From Apostichopus japonicus (taxonomy: Eukaryota; Echinodermata; Holothuroidea; Aspidochirotida; Stichopodidae): 64,000 nt of DNA. This document shows positions 25,701 through 37,700 of this stretch, piece after piece. The notes beneath the pieces are model-generated. The model ran no database searches. It was not told the origin of the DNA and worked only from the letters and a program-made list of their open reading frames with translations. The DNA lies in assembly GCF_037975245.1 (NCBI RefSeq), contig NC_092561.1, forward strand, positions 7,078,501 to 7,142,500, in the 5' to 3' direction. A program made the position numbers and the translations under genes. Position 1 is the first letter of the stretch. Each line of letters begins with the position of its first letter.

Positions 25701-28700
25701 ACATAAGAAAACTTTGCCCCAATAAGTCAACATTTTTCAGTAAATTGTTTAGATTACAAGATAATATCTTATCAAAAATCAGAAAAATGTTGGATTGCTT
25801 ATTTGCTTTAACTTAGCAATTCGGTAGGGTTGATATAACAGCCTGTGTTTATAAATCGGCACAACGAACACATCCATAGGTTTCTCAACCATTGAGTGTC
25901 ATTACACTTTAATAGTTGTACCCCATGATCCCTGCCCCCGAATTCCCTCCACTTGGGAGTTTCGACCCAGTTTTAATATTTCTGGTTGTAATTTCAAGCG
26001 TTCTGGGTTACAAATATTATCCTCCAACTAGAAACATTTGCCTATCCACAGTTCAGTTTTGAGGTGAAGAAAAAAATAGTTAGTTAGACTCTGTATCTTT
26101 GTTCAGTTAATGGCAGCATGCTATTGGTTGGATGTGTTTGTTAATATCAGCGACATATTTACTAAACAAACAAGATGGCCACTATGATCAGCAATATGGT
26201 TATATGCACCCTTATATCACAAACTGTATCACACGCTTCGATAATAATCAAACAGAACAGGTCCTGACAATGAAATACAATAGGACATCTACGACATGAC
26301 ACACTCACAAATGGAAGGGGTAACTAGATGCTGAAACTATTAAAGAACAAAGGTTTGAAACTTTTGTTATCAAAAAGGCAAATCTCTGCTATTTAGATAT
26401 AATCACAGTTCCAGAGTAACAACCGTGCAGACTTCATTATCGGTTCTGTGACCGGGTGGGATAAAGGCGGTGACAATTAAACGATAAAGCTTAGCAATCG
26501 GGAGGTTCCATCTGAAATGATTTTCTAAATTGAAAAGATTCCAAATTTGAGTTAAAATGCTCAACAGGAAGCCACACGACATGAAAGTTGTAATACATAG
26601 GCCTTTGCAGACTTCTCCCACATTCGTGGTTGCTTCAGCATTGCAAAAATAACTGCCCAATTATTATTATGATGATTATTTTTTATTCGAAAATTCCAGG
26701 CTTAAAGGGGTCTCAGCACTAGTAGAGACTGTAGATCACCATTGCTACAAGGGGCTACAGAGTACCGTTAGAATAAGGTGACCAGACGTCGCCGATTTTC
26801 GGGGACAGTCCCCGATTACAGTGTGTTGTCCCCGATGAACAAGTGTCCCCGAAAATGTCCCCGATTCGTCAAAATGTTCAGGAATTTCAAAATATCCCAC
26901 ATTTTTAGTAATATAATTGTAAAAACAAAATTTAGTCAAGTGTGCAGTCGCAGAACGGAACCAGTATTTCAGGTGGGCCAGTGTAAAGTGCTAGATCGAT
27001 CTAGCCTAGCTGCACTCTTTCGTAAAGTAAGTAAATTTCATCTAAGAAAAAGCTACATTTTTGAAAATAAAATTGATTTTAAAAGTGCTTCTAAATATCA
27101 CCATTTTACATCAAAGCACCTTAGGCACTTGAAAATTTCCAAAGGGGAGGGGGACACCACCTCCCCTTAGACCCCTCCCCCATATCAGTCACGCAATAAA
27201 TGTCCCTGATTCCAGTCAGGTAAATATGGTCACCTTGCGTTAGAAGTTCAAATAATTTCAACTGATGATGAAAAACTGAACAGTATAACCAAGTACATCT
27301 GTCCACAAATCAGGGATGAGCCTGGGGTTAAAAAAATCACGGAACTTTGCAAAAATCATGGTATAGGCTCCAGTTTGCGTATGCTACAGTGTGTTAGGAT
27401 AATAGTTTTTGTACCCGAGGTAGAAAAGAAATCAGGGATATTCCGCGAATTCGCGGAAAAAGCTCATGCCTGACAAATTGTTTAATTCCTCACAAAGAGG
27501 ACGGTTTTATGAAACACTCCTCAATATCATTGAGGTAATACCCTGACTGAAGAAAAGTTCTGATGAAAACTTTTAGCTGTACTATCAGCATGGTAAAGTA
27601 TATATAAAGTTATAAACCTAACAGTATGTTGATTATCTTTAAGGATACTCTTGGAAGTAAAGAGTTTGAAAGTCTTGAAACTCTTCATCCTTTATTTTAG
27701 TAATTTATGATAATTTACAAAACATCTTGCAAAAGTTTATGGAAGTTTCCTATCACTGTACAGTTAATTCAATGCTTATGTTAGTTTACGAAACATCTTT
27801 CAAATATTTGTGGAAATTTCCTCAATAGCATCGAACAAGAATGTGCCAAACAGTTCTGATGAAAACTTCTTGAAGGATTCATTTTAAGGACACTTTCAGA
27901 AAAAATGAATGTGAACTTGAAACCTTCATCCTTTATTAGCACTTTGTTAGTTTACAAAATGGAAAAGTTTATGGAAGATTCCTACCACTGTACACTTGAT
28001 TGCTTTAAGGTGGCATACTCCTATTAGAGTCTATATCCATCTGCCCTGATTGTTCTCCTTCAAGAAAAGTGCCAAAAAGCAGCAGGAGAACATCTTTTAT
28101 GACCTGTTATCAATCATGATCTAGTTTTTTTGTGGCTTGCATGTTGAAGATCATGTATGGAAGTACATGCTGTGCAAACATATAGGGTCAATGAGGCAAT
28201 CTTAGACCCCTTTAGGCCTCCCAGGAGCAGTGTACATAAATTGTTTACTACTGAATGAAGAGGTTTGTTTACAATTGACAAAACCTTTGGATCCCATAGC
28301 AAAAAATCTGCACCGTCATGGAAAATTGATGGTGCCATGAAAGGCCTACTTGGCAGCTATCCAGTGATGGGTAGCGTTTAGCTAGTGATAACTTCTATCT
28401 AGACTTCGGGACCACATTACTTTTGTGACTTAGTGTTTAAGTCAATGGGGCTTTTAATGGGCGTATGCTACCTTAAAAACTGTAAGTGTTGCCAATTTTG
28501 CACAGACAGGGTCATTCAATTAACATGCAGGTACAATCTTAGTCTACACCAACCATATGGCATACCATCAATTACCACTTATAGGACATCATTCCCTTTG
28601 GATAGAATCCCCAGGTACTTCCATATGGAACATATAATCCCCAGGTACTTACATATGGAAGATATAAACAGAGCAATACATCATCTGTCAATGGTAGGTG

Positions 28701-31700
28701 GATTAGAGGGTCAAGAGGAAATTGCATATTGGGATCCTGTCATGTGTAACAAGTATTTAAAGGTATGGTACACAACCTGTAGTCTTCTAATCTACCAGAG
28801 CCTTCTACTGTACCAAAAGGAATCGATGGAGATATTAAAACGATCATACAGGCTACTGTTATGAAAATTGCGATACTGTATATTTGTAACTTACATATCT
28901 GTAAATTAACAAATGGGGAGAATAATTAACAGCTACATTATTCAATTATTTATTTAATTCAATAATTAATTAGAAGACAACACCATATAATACAATAGAT
29001 AACTAATTAGATTAATTAATTAGATAATTAATTTTTCAATGTTCCATTATAAGCAAGGAACTAACCCTACCAATGCTTTCTTCTACAATTGATTTAATAA
29101 TAAATATATATAAATCATTATATATATAAATCATTATATAAATCATATAAATAATAAATAATTGCACAATCATGGCAATGTATTTGTCTTTTGCAAAAGT
29201 TTGGCCCTAATGGTGAGTGGGGAGGGGGGGGGAGGAGGGGGAAGGGAGAGGAGAGATTCTGTTAGTTGTGTATTTCCAATAAAATACTGTCCCCAGCTTA
29301 GTCTACTACAGTCTCACAAGAGGCTATATCTTGGGCAAATTTTAGGCCCTACTAACTTACAGGAGGGTAGAAAGGGCTGGACCAGAAAAAATCACAAAAT
29401 GGGTCACCAAAGAGAGGGTTAGAAAAACAAGGGTGATAGATGGACCAAAAGTGGTTCACTATGGTCAATCTTATACATCTTCTCTAACCTCATCAGTTAG
29501 AGATTTGCTTATTTTAGCTTCATCAATATACGGGATAACGTTCAACTTCTGTAAAGGTCTGTCAAAGGAAAACAGTTTAACCATATGCATAGCTGATGAC
29601 CTACTTTTTCACGAAATTAAATTAGTTTTTTCAAACCCACCGGCAAAAACAAAAATCACTGATCCGTGCAGAAATATTTTCTAATTTCATCAAACAAATT
29701 AATCGTAATTTGACCACGAACTCTATAAATATTATCAAAACAAAAATTCTTCCCAGGTCTTTCTTATAAGTTGTTTATAAATAAAAACACCTTCAACAAG
29801 AATGGCAAAATTCTGACCCCTAATTGAATGACAATACCCCTGATCATCAGAATCCTTACCCCTAACGCTCGTAAATCAAAGGGACAAAAACTTCCTTTCT
29901 TTTCACATGGCGGCTGCTAATTAGCAATTATCCAAGTATAATATAAAAACCAGAGGCACCCTACATTCCAGATCTGGTGACAACGAAGACTCCTGTATGT
30001 TTAGACTCAACTTGTAAGTCTGTAATTTTAGCAAATTTGTAAATTTGAGCACAAATACTGCAGAATTTCAATACTGCCAATGTTGTGCTTGTACAGTTGT
30101 ACTTATGTCTATCTCTTCAGCTCTACAGTATGCTTGAGAACATTACCATGGCTATCACATGTTCATCGTAGCGCGTGCACACTGCAAAATTGTCATTACT
30201 GGCAAAGTGAACGGTACTTACATGACTGGACGTTGAAACTTAAAGTTTCATATAGCCCTCTGTACATTTGCAGTTTCAGAAGCTAGCTGCCTAGCCAACT
30301 TATTTTGAGCCTGTTATGTGCTCACATGCGCCCTCACTTTGTAGGTACCTACAATATGACTATACTCTCTGTTGTGCTGTCCGCCCAAAACATAACACCA
30401 TGAACGACCGAAAAAGTTCTTCCTAATACTGCAAGCACTCCACGCGCACTAGTCTATAACACTGCGTATTTGCTGGCAAATGCAGTTCTCGTTAACCATG
30501 GTGGTTACTGCAAGACTATGATTGACATTCACATGGAATCTTAGATAAGATATATATGTATGTATGTATATAAATATATACATATTTATAAATATATATA
30601 TATGTTTCATACACCAAAATAAGGCAAGGATGAGTGCCTCCTCAATGGTGTGTCATGATGTTGTCATATCACAAGACCTCAGTAAGAAATCATCAGGTTT
30701 TGGACTTTTGGAGGGAAGGGAAGAATATACAGAAGTGAGATGCAAGAAAGATGAAGAAATCTAGAATGTATCATGAACAACTTACACTCCACTGAAATGA
30801 ACAAATATCCAATTTCAGAGGTCACAAAATGATCTACAATTTGTGCGTCACCTTGGAAGTATACTTGTTATCCTGTGATCACTGTTTCGACTAGCAAAAT
30901 AAGTCAACAGTTGGTTTTTATAATATCTTTTGATGGATACAATTGACTGGCTTAAATTTGCAAAAGGTGACCTTGAAAACCAATCTGCAGTTGGTCATTA
31001 GAGCTATTTTTGCCTATTCAGCTTCTACACAACTGTTTCATTACCACCAGTAACTACTGCAAAAGTGTCCTTGAGAATATACCCCAACTGTGAAAACATG
31101 GCCTCACGCAGAGAATGACTAGACAATTTTTGCTGGTTTTAAGCAGGAAAGTACTGGCATTAGTAGCATGCAGCACTGCACATCATACATCTTATCATTT
31201 CATAATTTATTCTTGGAAAGAAACCAGAGCAAAGGGTCTGATGCAAAACATGTTTGGTTCAAAATCAATGTAAATGATGAACAACGAGTGCAGGGGGCTG
31301 ATCCATTATTGTACACATGGCTTTACAGTACTCTCTTGCACCTTAATATCTTAAACAATTTACTGCAGTATACATTCCCTTATTGTGAACCAGTTAGAAA
31401 TGACAAACACATTTACATCCACAGGATTCTTTTGCATCGAAAGTGATCCTATGCTTTCTTTGAAGAACGTCCTGTACTGTCTGTATTCAGCTACTGTAGT
31501 ACTTATCAGGCAAGATCCCTTTCTGGACCACAACAACAGTACAGCCTTTGTGTTCGACCAATTATTTACATACTGAACTGTAACCTTGTAGAGTACAACA
31601 GTCATGGCTATTAAACTACTTGGATAGGGAGCTTGACTTCCACATGTATTCTGGTTATTGTATATACAGTGTGCATTCTTCAGTCCAAGTTTCATAATTT

Positions 31701-34700
31701 AGTGAACCAAAGAGACAAAGAGAACGAAGGAAGCCAGGACGCATTCTTTGCATACGGTGGCAAACGCACAATTTGTGGCAAGCACAATACTTATGGTAAG
31801 CACACTATTTGTGGCAAGCACACTGCTTGTGGCACATTCAATGCTTGTGGCGATTTCAATGCTTGTGGCAAACTCAACGCTTGTGGCAAATGCACAACTT
31901 GTGGCAAGCATACTGCTTGTGGCAAACGCACTACTTGTGGCCGCAAACTCAATGCTTGTGGCAAACGCACTGCTTATGGCAAATGCACACTGATGGGACA
32001 CCAAACATTTCGTCTTCCATATGAAACAGATCAGATGTTTGGTTGCATTTACAGCTCATATGTTTAAAATAGAACAACTTTGTGAAAGCTGGTCAAGTGA
32101 CCAGGTAGAGGAGTACTGATAGCATCTCCCTGAGTTCGACATTGCAGTGGAGTGTACTACCAGACTATATATGGGAGTGTTAAATATAATACAATGCAAA
32201 AACCACAAAAACAAGGTCAACTGATTTCCTAATTTAAACAAACCAACTCCCACCTGGGGTCCCAATTGACAACAGAAATTTACATTTCTGGTCACGTTCT
32301 ATCTCAAAGTTCATGTGTGTATGGAGCAGTTTTATAACTTTCTAAATACTATTATTTAGGGACTGAATTCCACCTTACTTAAAACATATAGAATAGAAAT
32401 ATATTCAGAATTATTTCAGAAATATATTGAGAATATACGATATCAAAGTGGACACCTATCACTTTCAGAAATTGATTTAGAAACGTGCAAAAATTCACAG
32501 CAGCTTTCACACTCTGCAAATTTTTGGGTCAGAGTCAAAGAACAATTTACTAAAAAAAAAAGTACTATACGCATGAATTAGCCTGTAGATACCATTCAGT
32601 TCACTTGGCAATAAAATCAGCACTTTTCCAGTTGACTCAACCTGTCGATCTCTCGTTACACAACTTGAAAATTATGTCGGTTATACAAGAACCACCACAG
32701 TACTACTTACTGTAACAAGAGCTATCTACCCACGGTAACCTACGTAGATGACAAAGAAAATGAGGGCCAGAGGAACGAATGTCAATAAACAAAAGGAACT
32801 TATCTTATTAATAGGATTAAGAAGGTCTTCTACCCAGCTCTCTTTTGTAATAACCATGTGACAGGATGTTCTTGAATTTTTAATGGGACTATACATAAGC
32901 TGTTCAGCAGAAAGAAGTATGATCACTTGATAATAACAACATCTCAGTTCAAAGAATGCCTAATTGCCTTGGTTATGTGAATTGATAATTCTGCAAAACT
33001 GATACAGAAAGGGTGTTTACATTGTCGTAAGAACACCCATGTCTACTCAGGAACAGAACCCTCTCACTGTAGTTTCTATGAGGATCCTGAAAACCCAATT
33101 AATATTGTAGTGTAAATTACCACCCATTATGATGTGACCGAGATCTCTGGTTACTTCTTCCTCTCTGATACTAATATTCTGAAAGGGTGAACAACTTTGT
33201 AGTGTGAACGCTCTCGTGTACTCACGATCAGATCCCTCCTACTGTAGTTTCTGGGAGGATCCTGACCACCCAATTAATGTTTGAATTACCCTCCAAATAT
33301 GATGCGACCAAGTTCTTTGGTTACTACCTTCTGCTCAGTTTCGCATAAAACACAGACTGCCGAAAGTCTAATTAAAGGTGCACTGAAGTAATATAACTAG
33401 GAAAATTGACTTGGAACTATACAATCATCGTTAACTTTTTAAAAAGTACATGGCAGTACATTACCCCACACATCACAAATGATTACTAAATCAATGTACT
33501 AAGTATAGGCTACTGTGTACAGTAGGTCTTATACTATGTAACACTGAGCAATACATGTACTGCTTTATCCTACATTGGTACAATATGTGCGTTACTATTG
33601 GCAAACAAAGCATGCATGATTAAGCATACTGGTTGTTTCCACATGTATCCTACCTCAGGAAAGTAAAGTGTTAATGTAATAACAATACTTTATGTCACAC
33701 CCCATATTCTTTGAAAGAGTCGTTGTCCCACACCACAATGACTTGTTTGAAACAGATGTTGAAACTATTTATTTCCGTACAGTTGCCAGTTTTCAGCAAT
33801 AAATGCCTACATTAACAAGATATATGAATAGAGGTATTCGTTTGGATCTTACAGTTAATCAAATGTAGACACCCTTTCAAAATTTTTCTCCACAAGATTG
33901 TTAAGTAGTGAGTGATTTAATGAATGGTTTTTTTTTTTTCAATTCAAGACATATCATCACACAGGGACATGCAAGAGCAATTTCAAAACTGTTCAAAACT
34001 TGCAAATGATAGTAATTGCCATAAATTTGTCACTACAGGTATATCTCACTAGTACTAATAAGCCTGGTAAACAGATTGAAAGTACGTTCAGGAAAAAAAT
34101 TGAAAAAAACAAAAAAAAACAGGAAATGGGTAAAACGTGTACTAAAGTCTGCAACTCTATATACCTATATAAAAAGTTCTTTTTTAAAATTTTCCAGACT
34201 GAAAAAAATAATAATAGCATACTTAATGCCAACACCGGAACTTGGCTTTTGATCTGAGACTCATCTACTGTATAGAAAAAAAAACAAACAAACAAACAAA
34301 AAAAACAAAGTAGCAAAATTGGCAAGCTCCTTACAGATAAGGCAAATTGGATTAATTTTTTTGTATGTGAACTGACGGTGCAGTCTGTTAACGGTAGTCA
34401 GTATCTAGGCACCAAATTATAGCACGCTATAATTACTAGAAGTTTTCAAAAATACTTTCCTCAAGGTCTTTATGGAAAGTTAACTTTTTCAGAACGCAGC
34501 ACACAGTTTGGGGCGAGTCTTCAATGCCTTTAATACCTTGTTTCTGTTGAAACTTAGTATGGTACTGATATTTGTTATAGTTATTATCATGTAGATAAAT
34601 TGCCAAATGGGAGAAAAGAATGATTCACCATCTTGATACAAAAGATACAGCAAGAAGCAAATTATAACAAGTGTCTTGTAATATTCAATTCAATTCAAAT

Positions 34701-37700
34701 TTACTTTTCCTGTGCTTTACAGTAGTACATTGTTACACATATTATGATTGGCACTAGATAAAACAAGAGAAAATAAGGGGTCGTTTGAGTTTTTGTTGAA
34801 AAGAAGGGAGACTTAAAAGATTTAATTTCACTTCCAGGGACGTCTTGCCAGAATAGACAAAAGTAGTTATTTAAAATTAATTTTGCCGTGTTGGGTGTTA
34901 TGTTGGGTCATTGAAAACAAAACATTATTTATGTGTGTTTATGTCATAATTGCTATTGTTATGCACTCTAATACATTTGGATATAACAGTCGGAAGGATA
35001 CCATTACAATACTTGTAAAATAAGCTACAAACACAGAATATGTATGAATATCACTGACAATTCTTGTTTGTCTCAATGTTAATCAAATTCATCCCTACTT
35101 TATTTTCCTACCATTCACTAAAATAAAAAAAAATACATAAAAAGATTGAGAAGCAGTTGTCACTGAAATACTGCAACACGTAACTGTAATGCAACAATTG
35201 ATACCGAAGTGATTTCATGGACACAACAAATTTCCATGTAACAACCTGGGTAGAACCTGCTCACCAAGTTACTCATGCATTCCTTCACTTTTGCTTTCTG
35301 TGTATATATATAGATATACACACATCTTTCTGCATACGCACTGTTATACAGTATGCTACAATCAAGTAGTAAACAGGAAGTAGTGTCATTTCGATATGAC
35401 CATCATCACAAATGCCCTTTGACCTACAGTATTATATGAAAATGAACTTGTATTAAAGTCACTGAAAGTTGCAAGTCATATTGTTGTAACAAAGTTCCAT
35501 TTTAGTCTCAGATTTCATTAGCTGTAGCATCTAGTACTACTGTAAGTGTTAAGTTTCATTACAACTGCATACAGTTGTTGACCTTTAATCTCACAGCATA
35601 CGTATATATATTCTTTTTCTGTGTGTAAAAGATTCTTTCTCAATGTCCTCAAGTTTTCTGCTTTACTTAGATACCTACTATGCAGTAGTTTATATTCTGG
35701 GGACAATTCATATTCAATTCTTGTAAAAAAAACAGTTTGACTAAGTTACTTGAGAGTTCTGTTACCTGCAATTGTCGCACCTTACACCTTTTATAAATTC
35801 TAATTTCATTTAATGTTATGTTTCATATGGACTCTGGAGAAAGCAAATTCATACACTTTCCAAAAATCAATGCTACTATGGACTTCTTGTTTCATGTTGT
35901 TTTATTTGTAATATGTTGTGACCATTTGAAACAGTACTTCCCACCTTGTGATATGAAATTTCCAACTACTGTAACTTCTGTCACAAGTAAAACAGAATGA
36001 TTCTCCACATGTAAACAAATTATTAGACAAATTTACCAAACCTAAGACAGTAAAGTTCAGTCTCAGAGTAAACTGAGACCCGAAACGAACCAAAGAGTAG
36101 AATTTTCCCTCAACATTAACAATTGTACGGTGACAAGCCTAAAATTGCATTGATCTCACACATGGCATCCATATACACACATGGACATTCCAAGGTTGTT
36201 TAGAGGAGAATTTATTTTTTATATTTGAGGTCAATTTCAAGGTTTCTAATAAAATATTACTTCATGTCAGTTTGGAATGTTCTCATACTTTGATGTAAAT
36301 TTTTATGAGCAACAAGTGATAAGGCCAGTTATAGGCCACATGTAGGAATGTAATTTAAAGACGAGTTTGCTCTATAAAGAAGAAAACATTTTAATGACAG
36401 CATATTACAAACCCTGGAAGTTTGAAAACAACATTATTGAAATGGCAGTACCCAATAAAACTGCTACAGTGTATAAGTACGTAGTCATGAATTACAGGCT
36501 GTTTACTGGGGACATGCCAGTTAATTTTGCTGGGTGCCAGTAGAATAAATGGGAAACTGGCTTTTTACTGGCAGACTTAAAGACATGCTGCTTAATTGTA
36601 ATTAAATTACAAAAAATGCGTGAGAATTTTACTTAAGAAAGTAGTACAGTATACCTTTTAGGCACTAGCAGTTTTTGTTAGTAAGTGGTTAAAGTTGTGG
36701 CAATTCTAGGCCAGGTACCTGTATAGTAAATATGTGCAGATGTGCATATGGAGTGAAACATAAATTATTGTAATATGTAATTACATTAATATTTTACTAT
36801 AGGTCCTAAGAAGAGATGGTAGGATATGGAAACAGAACCAGTATGCTTAAATTAGAAAAGGGAAAAAAATCTAATTTTATAGAAATTACTGTTTATGTCT
36901 CCCTTTATAAGAAACAGAATGAACTTGTGGAAATAAATCTACAGTACTGTATACTGACAGACAATTAAAAATTATTAAACAATTAATAAATTATTAAAGA
37001 TTAATGATTAAACAGTTCACATAATATCATACAAGTGTTAACAATCTAGTAATAATATACAGTACTGTACGTCTGTTATTAAAGTACCATACATGTCAAA
37101 TTGAGTTTTATCCAGTTGTCTCTACAGTTAAAGCTGTAATTAAATACTGTATGTAGTGCAGGGCATATTGCACATACACAACTGTGGTAATTATACAATC
37201 ACTTTGTCAATCAAACGATAGACCCACTTAAGGTATTTATCCTGGGAACAGGTGCCAGGAACCAGTTGACCGACTTAAAAAATTACACGTTTTATCAAAC
37301 CATTGTTAGACCTACTGTAATGCTGCTATACAACTAACGTTACTGAGGCCAAGCTGTCAAGGTTTCACAAGTCATCCATGACTGGAGCTCTCATTGATGC
37401 TAATTTGAAGTTGTATTAATCCCCTATTAAAAAGTGCAAAACCTTGTTTTTTGTCATGTTTTGGTGACTGATTTATAAGAGGACTTACAATAAAAGTTCT
37501 GATGGGTAAATGCCACAATAGCATATTACCTTTAATCTATATAGCCTAGGCTACTCCATTGTTGCTAAGATAATTCACCTTCTCTTTGATTGTAGGGTAA
37601 TAAGTTTCTTTAATACTTCCAAGATAAAAACACTAGGTAAGCAGAAGAAGTTCTACGTAGCCTACCTATAAACGGTGAGGGCAAATTGCACATGGCTCTG

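Noticed and set aside
26778-27170. Plus-strand frame of 130 codons
   Set aside because: Lies wholly inside the MITE at 26774-27237 and resembles no transposase.
28433-28864. Plus-strand frame of 143 codons in catalase intron 1
   Set aside because: No recognisable domain or splice context. Its internal similarity ([18 protein letters not shown]) comes from a short tandem DNA repeat.
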